Positions 49,901-56,684 of a DNA stretch of 64,000 nucleotides are shown in pieces. Source of the DNA: JAUIKM01 sp964445695 (lineage in GTDB: Bacteria > Bacteroidota > Ignavibacteria > Kapaibacteriales > UBA7675); assembly GCA_964445695.1 (NCBI GenBank), contig CAYULF010000004.1, positions 62,001 through 126,000 on the forward strand. Reading direction: 5' to 3'. Positions within the stretch are counted from its first letter, which is position 1, and each line of letters opens with the position of its first letter. The translations under genes and the position numbers were made by a program. The notes beneath the pieces are model-generated. The model did not search any database. It saw nothing but the letters and a program-made list of their open reading frames with translations, and had not been told where the DNA came from.

Positions 49901-50691
49901 TGCGCACCGCCAAAAAGTCCCGGAACGCCATCGTGCAACGTCAGGTTCTCGCCGAACAGATCGCGTGGAATAATCGTGGATGCATGCGCCGTCGTCACGC
50001 GCACCGGCGTACCGCCCAGGTCCAGCGAATACACCTCCGCCATCGGGCCGCCCGGCGCACCGTCAATTCGCGCCAGACATGCAAACTCATCCCAAAGATA
50101 GGTGCTTACTATTCGGCCGTTTTCATCCGACACCGCCCACACACGACCTTCATCGTCGCGGTGCCAGGTTGCCGGCGCCGCAGCGGCTATCTTGCGCCGA
50201 CCTTCCCCGTCATAGGAAATGCCCTCTTGTTTGCCATTGAGAACCATGGCGGAGAGTCGCTGCAGACCGTCGTAACGCAGGTGGCGTCCAACCGACGGTC
50301 CTTCAATTTTTGTTAACAAATCATCTGTGTATTCATAGCGCCAGTGTTGACCGCGACCGCGGCACTCCGTTACCCGGCCTTGTTCATCGCGTGTAATTGT
50401 CACGCCGTCCACTTCGGTCGGCTGCGCCTGATTGTTCCAGCGGTACAACTCGGTCCAGCTGCGAGCGCCGACGGTCACGCGTCGCAGCAGAGCGCCCGAA
50501 GCAAAGATCTCTTCAAACTCGGCAAAACCCTCGTCGTACACCCGTTTGGTGCTGTCCGTGCGCAGATAACAGCGCCCGCCGCCGCTTAAACGCAGCAGTC
50601 GACCCTCGTCGTCGTACTCGTACTCGAGCACGTACGGGGAGTCGGGAATACGCTGAATTTTATGTTTAAACTCTTGCTGTGATGTTTGCAT
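43921..50691 (-). CDS. Giant RHS-core protein with HExxH-containing C-terminal region (putative effector or fibre)
   Basis: 2256 residues, last gene of the operon. Residues 15-220 hold YD/RHS repeats (YVLEYEYDDEGRLLRLSGGG, ITRDEQGRVTECRG, ISYDGEGRRK). Residues about 225-335 match the RHS core: SYDPRFGVFNSPDPLDGG and later YGVCGYDTFTYSDPTGAI. Unlike usual RHS toxins (short C-terminal tip) about 1900 residues follow. They include hydrophobic stretches (about 333-375, 1295-1315, 1420-1445), internal beta repeats (VGELVEIRYTDGGTVTDQMRV against TGERVEASWDPGGGAVQDEF), HELRHTEQ (His1283, Glu1284, His1287), an HExxH zincin-like motif reminiscent of DUF4157 proteins, and Ig-like beta domains at the end. 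No signal peptide. Payload or fibre of the adjacent injection machine is an inference from position. Confidence 0.8.
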   Translation of the reverse strand: MQTSQQEFKHKIQRIPDSPYVLEYEYDDEGRLLRLSGGGRCYLRTDSTKRVYDEGFAEFEEIFASGALLRRVTVGARSWTELYRWNNQAQPTEVDGVTITRDEQGRVTECRGRGQHWRYEYTDDLLTKIEGPSVGRHLRYDGLQRLSAMVLNGKQEGISYDGEGRRKIAAAAPATWHRDDEGRVWAVSDENGRIVSTYLWDEFACLARIDGAPGGPMAEVYSLDLGGTPVRVTTAHASTIIPRDLFGENLTLHDGVPGLFGGAQHEGLVYYAYRSYDPRFGVFNSPDPLDGGADDPRRDDGYAGALVAERTTAGGYGVCGYDTFTYSDPTGAIAWYYLLSSLTWAFPNNWFLTLGMDWTLNFWGSLFSGNIGRFFNFRHIHSERLNVGGILRDGAMATTRAFATQHYIWEQFASFDQAKNVMVCSPNDRFAPTFYGSTLRMVETSSGRAFMLRGMSQFAYDGDLNGDYPDSWTRHGGTAEAIAPGMLTPYFPQGGLHLGDMFTEATFCTATQVPQVQGPTDATLTELETMDRFGVGTVNNLSVVTVLQTGLGLTANQNIGLADAETPALTSAAFVTQVQSAVERGILTIIRLNPAPTGLNTADIRLRGLQATTTSEAMGDVGDLRKLNADGTTGNYEVGDFIHMTQGPDDRGFGIIVALEAQVALDAAFSGTPGPNPGASILPAVAGGPVNGVDLTATGTELNFTNAPRPGVGDMIRVFSGGTDIPVVVTAANGNMRTIDRGVGALGTSGSVSWQALAPGGAIGTTTTFDAGAQITFTTAAVRTAPSTGYLAHRTRANAVQVRRVTALNYDGIVIGSDKTGAAANYTVELFKTTNPSVDNLILGTAAVLALNAPMSTDGVTALQVHQLNADNLAANLQGASATGLALNANVLSRAVNNVAGSNELRPTQPVGLDDGTNQEIGLIRIVERNVLFDRDLPIAAGDLRAVRVQTVGVNYNATRISNTQLVVLPTDAGTSTRLEMTRFFVGELVEIRYTDGGTVTDQMRVAAVDGMLLTLELGRANLPGTGSNFQVQRLDVQDPATGGVYIAIDGSPQLANQGGNTTRVLRFRLWNWTDLAGTERVGIISGDRTIPARVGNTLYDCTQPGADPEELLVAATVGGTTVDQPVFATGERVEASWDPGGGAVQDEFTITAVTGSTVKLTHDTTPGTITAGSNNITIRRLTVVRLTLANNPASVSGTVNVRQLDHTNNNAWAPTFTTENDQTIILDPAVTGTLTASNNQTIVIPLRESAVRTEAVMHPGGVLVPEDPETWEHNRYQALVEHELRHTEQYLWWGPLWFTAFPLWAFDLGFSYAGVDLPEWSAFVAGTIERDASNNNIRLLRIPNRQGIDFKDNSHLQIYRGSVKETAQFDEKRADDLFRIKAKASGETSLSDGAVFVRKCNSALGPTGQAWYSAIYQIFDTLTPGGLLNIIFGLGYGTLMLLIVRIPWMIAKACSTYTRFAATVLPSRNELQLNEAGRRSEFANESRVIIRQSGKDDFVRSLRSVDETGKLTLGSSLGFEGNAEVSPYDTSVDSQYWYWQKYYPAIVKPNSFAVITAQTEDGKKLEASSFDRLHIIGEKSSNHERFTMTTTVTSVSGDDIELADGLPTDALGASDQVLRVAKVGRQDAQGHVESFFLDQYGLMGPMRWVSDPFRQLHLRNIEKPGSAWEIISRIARYIWGTHNWSLGIPGHVFIDRLFPGDDIAYLADIEQDSSNQSGDLYSALGRMRGSVEVGDGFNAEMVVGDIARYWYWPNPRTVSFPTQNGWCNTTFNQDRPGVNTRQAVCLMPFVTNETGGAAPGNGAEPNNNAEAGAAGTNPGLAVADVFYAKNAAAPADVPGPAAGTPRRIMPANRGWIPTSKTLSRTQGMYVAFTTPTTGANRHRVTTDNAILSADEARHAQDEGKQKILYNVNVTDVTITLNGIAVTEGMTINLLRTQRARFVCLPNNNRRYRVTVLRPTDGTVVRRSDELEVEMRTAAAGSSEPVEISRFYRFDTGSNRFETGGLMQHGMHLPTDIDVAVRRITINTVDAPIVLNSLAAAIDFSSYASPIPNLTPGGEVFVFIAANVLNFNPQIAYPGTPGTIHPVLIQQDQTGSAPEATRNFLGAGGDLGGVFRLSIAAEDPPEEQAQVTVDVQVGATGNTTNLTQIVIPITGHFLATSGSYTAAAGGSITLDCANVGGGGVTPDPASVVVQMPDGTTPPEVSPGTPELTFAAGGANQLVVSVDAGFSNPGTRRLLIRESGNASNVARRTITLT

Positions 50692-50766
50692 TGTTCTGTC
50701 CTCCCCGCCCGACCGGGCGGACGCATCTGCATGCGCTGTGACGAGTCCTGTTTAAGCGGAGCGGAT

Positions 50767-53700
50767 TTAACCGACCGATACCGAAGCGCTGACCGAGACG
50801 GAGGCGCTGCCCTCGGCGCTGACGTATTTGATGGCTTCCAGCAGTTTGCGGATCTCGGCGATGATGCCTTCCGCCGCAATTTCAAACGCGTTGACCACTC
50901 GCGGCGGCAGGTCCTCGATGGCCGCCACCAGCCCCGCCAGATCCAGCGCCTGCAGTCGATCGGCCAGCGCGTCCAGACCCGTGTCCAGCGTTGAGAGTAT
51001 CTGCGCGGGCGACATGTTTTCAATGTTGGCGATCAGTGTGTCGAGAAAACTCAAATCCGGCAGCAGATTCTCGATTGTTAAACTTTCCAGCTTGTCCGCC
51101 ACCGCCTCGACCACGTCGTAAATTTCCTGCGCAAACACGCCCGGGTCGTACGCCGTGATGGTAGAACGGATCGCCGCGTGGATTTCGGCCAGTTCAGACG
51201 CCAAACGACGCGGGTCGAGCAGCGAAATCTCTTCGCGCAGCACGTCCAGCACGCCGAGGAATTTCTCGGCCTGGTTCATCGGGTTGTACACTTTCATCAG
51301 GTCAAGCAGGCGTTGAATGCTGGTGCGGACAGTGTCGTCCACCGCCGCCGCCACTTCCGGCGCTTTGCGCAGCACAGCCGCGACCATGTCGTCCAGCTCC
51401 TTGGCGATCGGTTCCGGATCCAGCGCGATCAGGAGATTTTCAAGATTGTCGCCAATCTGCGCCAGCGAACAATTTTCCAGCGCGGTGGCGCTGCGCTCCA
51501 GCAGGGCCCCCAGCGATCCGCCGCTGCCGCGGATCACCGCGCGCAGTCGTTCGCGCGTGTCGTCCGTCGCCGTCGCCAGCGATCGGCGCAGCTCGCCCGG
51601 GCCGGCTTTGGCCACCGCCAGCATCATGCCGTTGATCTCGACGTCGGCGATATCGCTCGAAAAGTTGACGCGGATGGCCAGCTGGGCTTTGAACTGCGCC
51701 TCGCGCAGCGGCATCACCATGCCGTTGATCTGGTCGAGTAGTCGCTCTTCCGCCGCCCACAGCTCCACCTGTAGTGCGCGCAGGTCGCGCGCCAGCGCGC
51801 CGCAGTATCGGTCGACCGCACGGACCGCGTCGCCGGCGGCGCTCTCGTCCAGCGCCTGCAACCCCTCGCGCAATTTGTTCGGCACCCAGCCCAGCAGACG
51901 CACGACGTCGCCCGGGCGGAATTCCTCCGTGCTCGGTGGCTGTTGCGTCAGCTCCGCAGGCGGATTCTCGGGATCTTCCACTGTTTCGACAGCGCCCTCC
52001 GGCGCCATGCTGCGCAGCGGCTGCGTCATCGTATTGGACACGGACTGTCCGGCCGACGAGACCGCCGAGGACATCGACTGAATCGTGCTTTCGCTGTCCG
52101 GAATTTGTATGCCGCCAAGCAGAGAGTCGTAAGCGTCGAATACCGGGGACAGAAGCCTGTTTGGATGCGCCGCGTCAAACAGCTCGAGCAATTTGTCATA
52201 GGGTTCGCGTATGCCGTCCACCAGCGGACGCGGGTCCAGCCCCCGAACGAAATTCGCCGCGTCTTTTACATATTGGTCAAGATCGCCCAACAGCGCCGCC
52301 GGATCGAGTTTGCGGATCTGGTCCGTCACCTTTTTGATCTCTTCGTCAATCGAGGCGATCAACTCCGGCGTAATCAGGTTCTCGATCAGACGCGCGGCCT
52401 CCGCGATAATCTCGTTCAGCGTGTCCAGCACTTCCGGCGGCAATTTGAATTCGTCTACCGCCGCGCGCACCGGATCAAAAACCACGTCGAGATCGATCGT
52501 GTCCAGCTCGTGAATCAGCTGCTCAACCACCGGACGCAACGCGTCGGGCAGCGGCGCGGCCGAAAGCAGCGTCTCGGCCGTCTGGCGCAGTTCGGACAGC
52601 TTGGCGATGACCTGTTCGGCGGCCTGTTCCACGTCCAGGCTGTTTAACAGCTCGGTCAGTTCGGTGATAGTCTGCTGGAATTTTTCCAGGTGCTCCGCCG
52701 CCGTCGTCAGAATGCCCGCCGCCTGGTCGGCGACGTTCTGGATCTCAGCCACGATATTGCCCAGTTCCGTTCCAACGCTGCCCAGGAATCCGTCCAGCAG
52801 ATCGTTGACGCCCTGCAGCGCATCCTGTATGTCCTGCGCCAGATCGAAGTTGTCGATCACATTCTCAATTTCGTCAAGGAAAGCGCGCGCCTGCCGGGCG
52901 TACTGCCCCAGATCGGCGTCTTCAATTGTTTTGGCAATACCGAGAATCAGGGCGGTCAATTTGGCGCGGTACTCGCGCAGCGGAATATTGGCCAGCAGCC
53001 CGCGTAGCCAGTTTTTGAGGTTTTCTACCTGTGCGTCGATCGGATTCTGAATGTGGTCCTGCAGAAATTTCTCCAGGTAGACAAACAGGTCGTTGGCCGC
53101 CGCGGCCAGTTGTGATGCGTCCGCATTTTCAATCAACTGACGGCCGTAGGCCATGTTGCGGCGCATCTGCTCAAGAAAGTCGACAATGCCGCGCTCGCCG
53201 CTTTTAATCAGGTCGGCGCCCTGCTGAATCACGCCCAGGTGACGGCCGATATCGATGGCGTCCACATTGCTGTTAAACGCATTCATGGCGCGTTCTATCT
53301 GCACCAGCGTGTTCTGGCGGATGCGCTCCAGATCCGCCAGCGCGGCGTCCAGTCGCGCGCGGTCTCTGGTTGCCGCAGCCGCAGCCACCGCGTCGAATGC
53401 CAGAACGAGCGCGTTGACGGCCGACGCGTCCAGTTGTACGTCGCGAATGCCGTTGAGCACGCTGTCGACACCGCCGCGCACATTTTTCAGTGCGTTTAAG
53501 TCGAAGGGCAACAGGTTGTCCACCACCAGTTCCGCCAGCGCCGTCGGGTTGGTCGGCGCGCCGTTTTCCAGTGATTCAAACACGTTCTTGATGCTGCCCA
53601 CGCCATCCAATTGTACTTCGGCATAGCGGGAGACGGAGCTGACGGCCTGCGTCATCAGGTCGCCGAGTTTACCGCCCGGGAATTCGATTTCGTTGACGTC

Positions 53701-54027
53701 GCCGCCGATATTGCCGGCCAGCTCCACGATGATGCGCGCGCCGGCTTCAATCGCGCCACGGTATTCATCGAGCGGAAAATCGTCGGGTTTAACCTGGTCA
53801 AAAACGGCCAGGAAGGCCTCCAGGAGCGGCTCCAGCAGTGCGGCCGGGTTGTCAACCCCTTTAACAATTGCGTCGATCGCCGTGCCGAGCGATCCCATCA
53901 CCTGCGTCAGAGCGCCGTTGTCAACGACCGCCTGCACATCCGAATCGTTGACGCTCACAGAAATGTTGGCGCGTGCGTTTAACACGCCGTCGATGTTTAA
54001 TCCCTTAAGATCGTCGAGCAAACTCAT
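50767..54027 (-). CDS. Very long helical-repeat protein of the injection-system operon
   Basis: 1086 residues, almost wholly amphipathic helix, Leu/Ala/Asp/Glu-rich, similar in character to apolipoprotein or tape-measure proteins but without transmembrane stretches. A recurring phrase LDPxxLxxxL appears several times (LDPAALLGDL, LDPRPLVDGI, LDPEPIAKEL, LDPRRLASEL). A Pro/Glu-rich hinge (about 680-705: ENPPAELTQQPPSTEEF) splits it. Both ends carry short SVSV strands (NISVSVN near residue 22; SVSVSASVSVG at the end). It overlaps the upstream gene by 4 bp. No family recognised. Candidate roles are ruler, scaffold or fibre; a classical tail-tape measure normally lies elsewhere in such operons. 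Confidence 0.75.
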   Translation of the reverse strand: MSLLDDLKGLNIDGVLNARANISVSVNDSDVQAVVDNGALTQVMGSLGTAIDAIVKGVDNPAALLEPLLEAFLAVFDQVKPDDFPLDEYRGAIEAGARIIVELAGNIGGDVNEIEFPGGKLGDLMTQAVSSVSRYAEVQLDGVGSIKNVFESLENGAPTNPTALAELVVDNLLPFDLNALKNVRGGVDSVLNGIRDVQLDASAVNALVLAFDAVAAAAATRDRARLDAALADLERIRQNTLVQIERAMNAFNSNVDAIDIGRHLGVIQQGADLIKSGERGIVDFLEQMRRNMAYGRQLIENADASQLAAAANDLFVYLEKFLQDHIQNPIDAQVENLKNWLRGLLANIPLREYRAKLTALILGIAKTIEDADLGQYARQARAFLDEIENVIDNFDLAQDIQDALQGVNDLLDGFLGSVGTELGNIVAEIQNVADQAAGILTTAAEHLEKFQQTITELTELLNSLDVEQAAEQVIAKLSELRQTAETLLSAAPLPDALRPVVEQLIHELDTIDLDVVFDPVRAAVDEFKLPPEVLDTLNEIIAEAARLIENLITPELIASIDEEIKKVTDQIRKLDPAALLGDLDQYVKDAANFVRGLDPRPLVDGIREPYDKLLELFDAAHPNRLLSPVFDAYDSLLGGIQIPDSESTIQSMSSAVSSAGQSVSNTMTQPLRSMAPEGAVETVEDPENPPAELTQQPPSTEEFRPGDVVRLLGWVPNKLREGLQALDESAAGDAVRAVDRYCGALARDLRALQVELWAAEERLLDQINGMVMPLREAQFKAQLAIRVNFSSDIADVEINGMMLAVAKAGPGELRRSLATATDDTRERLRAVIRGSGGSLGALLERSATALENCSLAQIGDNLENLLIALDPEPIAKELDDMVAAVLRKAPEVAAAVDDTVRTSIQRLLDLMKVYNPMNQAEKFLGVLDVLREEISLLDPRRLASELAEIHAAIRSTITAYDPGVFAQEIYDVVEAVADKLESLTIENLLPDLSFLDTLIANIENMSPAQILSTLDTGLDALADRLQALDLAGLVAAIEDLPPRVVNAFEIAAEGIIAEIRKLLEAIKYVSAEGSASVSVSASVSVG

Positions 54028-55664
54028 CGGCGATACCTCAGCGTCAGGTCGGTGAAATCTACTGTCAGGAACAGGTCGCTGTACAGTTGCGGCATGGAAG
54101 AACGGAAGACCTGGCTGTTGAAATTCTGCGCACGCCAGGTCTGTTGTGTCTCATTGACGGCAATGCCGAACTGATCCGTCGTCAGTCCGCGATTGCGCAG
54201 GTACAGCAGCGCCCCGCCGGGGTCGGGATCGCGAATGACAATCCGCAGCAGCGGGCGTTCGCGCTCGGCCCACAGAAAACGGCCGCTCAGCGCGCGCGCG
54301 CAGACGACCGTTGCGCCGCTCCAGTTTTCAAGTGCGGGCACATCCATCCAGTGTGCGGCGTAGTCGCGGCCGGCTTCCAGCGTCAAACGCGCCGGCAGAC
54401 CAAGCGGATCGCCGGCCTGACCGCCCTCGTATTTGAATACCTGGACGTCCAGCTCGCAGGCTTCCGGCGCACGGCCTATCAAGGCGAACTGCGCCACGTC
54501 GCGGCCGTCCAGCGCGCCCTCTTCCAGCACGCGCATGACCGGTTCGGCGGCCACAACGCGGCCACGCACCTGCTCGCTGCTCTCCAGCGGGAAATCCGAC
54601 TGCACCGCCAGCACGCGCAGCCCCAGGTATTTCACCGCCAGGTCGCCGGTAACGGCGTCGGGAGCGGCGGCGTCAAGCGCCGCGCCCAGGTCAAGCATCA
54701 CTTCCTCTCCGCGCAGATCAAATCGCTGCATGCCTGTATGTTCGCGCACCAACGCTCCCTTCGGCTGCCCGAAGCTGAACGTGGCGGCCGTGCCGCTCTT
54801 CCCTTTGAGTGTAAAATCGGCTTTCAGTGCGCGCCCGTCCGCCAGCGCATTCGGCAGGTCGGCATTTAAATCCAGTTTGAGCGCGTTGCGCAGGTCCACG
54901 TAGTTCAGCGGCGTGCCCGCTGGCAGCTCGCCCGGAAAAGCCCACTGCGGCTGGCCCGAGGGCGCGGTCAACTCCAGATCGGCCGCAAGCGGTTCGGCCA
55001 TGCCGGTCACGCCGTCCAGCCGGATGCTCGTCTCCGTGTAGCTGTCCGATGGGAAACCCGAGCTGACCAGACTTAAACGCAATTTTTTCGATTTAATGGC
55101 CGGGAAACGCAGCAGGCGATTGTTAAACGTCGCCCCGCCGTACATTGACGGCATGACTTTATTGGCGGGAACCTTCGGCACTGTGTAGGTCGGCAGCCAT
55201 TCGTTGTTGGCGTCCAGAATGGAAACAAGCAGAAAGCGACTGCCCAGATCGCCGGCGGACTGCAGGTCGTCGTCGCTGCCGTCGATGTGCAGCCCTGTCA
55301 CCGTTAAACTGCGGAAACGCACGGCCTCGGCATTGCTGACAATTACATGTGCGCCCGAGCCCTGTATCTGCAGATTGTCCAGCGCTTTTTCGGTCGTCGC
55401 CGGACCGATGCGCGCCAGGTTGGGTGCGGGATTGCCCGCCGCCGCATTCGTGGCGTCTATTTCCACGCGCGTCGCGCCTGCGGCCGTCGGCCACTCCACG
55501 CCGAAAGTGTGCGGTTCCGCGCCGAAGGTCACCGTCTGCAGAACGGCCGGCAGCATCTCGCGGATTATCACGTTGAGTTGCAGCTCCTCCGCCGAAGGGA
55601 ACCAGGAATTGATCTGATTGATCGCGGCTTCTATTGAGGAATTGAGCACGTTCGGCAGGTTCAT
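54024..55664 (-). CDS. Unknown beta-rich structural protein
   Basis: 546 residues. It begins with a short helix (LNSSIEAAINQINSWFPSAEEL), then an all-beta body with several Ig/jelly-roll-like segments (RFRSLTVTGLHIDGSDDDLQ, RLSLVSSGFPSDSYTETSIRLDG) and a C-terminal segment ending in QLYSDLFLTVDFTDLTLRYRR. No signal peptide or membrane segment. Start and stop overlap both neighbours (1 and 4 bp), so it must be made in step with them. I cannot assign a family; carbohydrate-binding or fibre-like folds are plausible by composition only. Confidence 0.72.
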   Translation of the reverse strand: MNLPNVLNSSIEAAINQINSWFPSAEELQLNVIIREMLPAVLQTVTFGAEPHTFGVEWPTAAGATRVEIDATNAAAGNPAPNLARIGPATTEKALDNLQIQGSGAHVIVSNAEAVRFRSLTVTGLHIDGSDDDLQSAGDLGSRFLLVSILDANNEWLPTYTVPKVPANKVMPSMYGGATFNNRLLRFPAIKSKKLRLSLVSSGFPSDSYTETSIRLDGVTGMAEPLAADLELTAPSGQPQWAFPGELPAGTPLNYVDLRNALKLDLNADLPNALADGRALKADFTLKGKSGTAATFSFGQPKGALVREHTGMQRFDLRGEEVMLDLGAALDAAAPDAVTGDLAVKYLGLRVLAVQSDFPLESSEQVRGRVVAAEPVMRVLEEGALDGRDVAQFALIGRAPEACELDVQVFKYEGGQAGDPLGLPARLTLEAGRDYAAHWMDVPALENWSGATVVCARALSGRFLWAERERPLLRIVIRDPDPGGALLYLRNRGLTTDQFGIAVNETQQTWRAQNFNSQVFRSSMPQLYSDLFLTVDFTDLTLRYRR

Positions 55665-56584
55665 CAGGGAGCCTCCCCGACGACAAGTCTGAAGTCCGCA
55701 AACTGCAGGCCCGCCCCGCCGTCGCCGTCGTCAAAGGCGGCGCGCAGGTCGATGCGTCCCGCTTCCGCCGGCGGCGTGATCGAAAAGGCCGCCGCGCCGT
55801 CGGATACGTTTATCAGCAGGAGCTGCGCCGTGCTGCCCGGCAATGCGTCGGCCGAACTGATCGAGCCGCCGTCGACGCTCAGTGCCAGCGACTGAAAATC
55901 GGGGTCGAGCTGACTTGCCGCGCGCGGCTGCACGATCGGGCCAAGCCGCAACACAAAGTCTACCGCCGCGCCGCCCGCCGTCAGTGCGGCGGCGGCTTCC
56001 AGCGCCAGCGGCAGTGAGACGCCGCGCACGCGCGTTTCCTGAATGGCCGTGCCGCTGACGCCCGGCTGACCAACCGGCCAGAACCATCCCTCAAGATCGA
56101 GGCGCAATTCCAGGCTCGGCTCAGGGTCTTCGTCTTCCAGCTCGGCGCCAAAGGGCGCATGCATCGTGTTCAGGTGCAGCTTGTGCACCAGGAAGCCGGG
56201 GTCGGGCGTGTCCTGATCCTCCAGCGCTGCGCCGTTGCGCATGTCCGCCGCGCCCAGTTGAAATGCCGCCGATTCCAGCAGTTGCATCTGCGCCGCCCGG
56301 CCCGCCGCGTCGTCGGACGCCAGCGGAAAAACTTCCACGCGCACTGTGCACTGCAGCGCCAGCACGCGGCGCGGCGCATTCGCGCCTTTGACCACCTGAG
56401 TAAAGTCGCCGCCGCCGATTCCCGTCGGCCGCGGCCGCGCCTCGGTCACGCCCACGCGCAGCGCCGGCACGGTCGGGTTGCCCGGTCCTTCCGGCGCGGG
56501 CGCCACATGCACGCGCCCGCTGAACGGAGCCGGCAGGCGCTCGCCCAGCACTTCGGCAAAACGTGTCTGGAATTCGGAAATCAT
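55664..56584 (-). CDS. Unknown protein of the injection-system operon
   Basis: 306 residues. The N-terminus (ISEFQTRFAEVLGERLPAPF) and the following strands PALRVGVTEARPRP and LQCTVRVEVFPLASDDAAGR have the plan of phage tail-terminator/completion or DUF4255-like proteins, but the match is not firm. The second half is beta-rich with LELRLDLEGWFWPVG and a C-terminal GGAGLQFADFRLVVG strand set resembling a carbohydrate-binding module. The stop overlaps the next start by one base (TGATG). Confidence 0.7.
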   Translation of the reverse strand: MISEFQTRFAEVLGERLPAPFSGRVHVAPAPEGPGNPTVPALRVGVTEARPRPTGIGGGDFTQVVKGANAPRRVLALQCTVRVEVFPLASDDAAGRAAQMQLLESAAFQLGAADMRNGAALEDQDTPDPGFLVHKLHLNTMHAPFGAELEDEDPEPSLELRLDLEGWFWPVGQPGVSGTAIQETRVRGVSLPLALEAAAALTAGGAAVDFVLRLGPIVQPRAASQLDPDFQSLALSVDGGSISSADALPGSTAQLLLINVSDGAAAFSITPPAEAGRIDLRAAFDDGDGGAGLQFADFRLVVGEAP

Positions 56585-56684
56585 AGCGCGGAAAATCCTT
56601 GTTTAAGTCGGCCGCGGCCGGTAGTGCGGCGCGGGAGAATTAGACTCCCGGCACGCGCGTTCAACAGTCTGCACTTCGCGGCGC

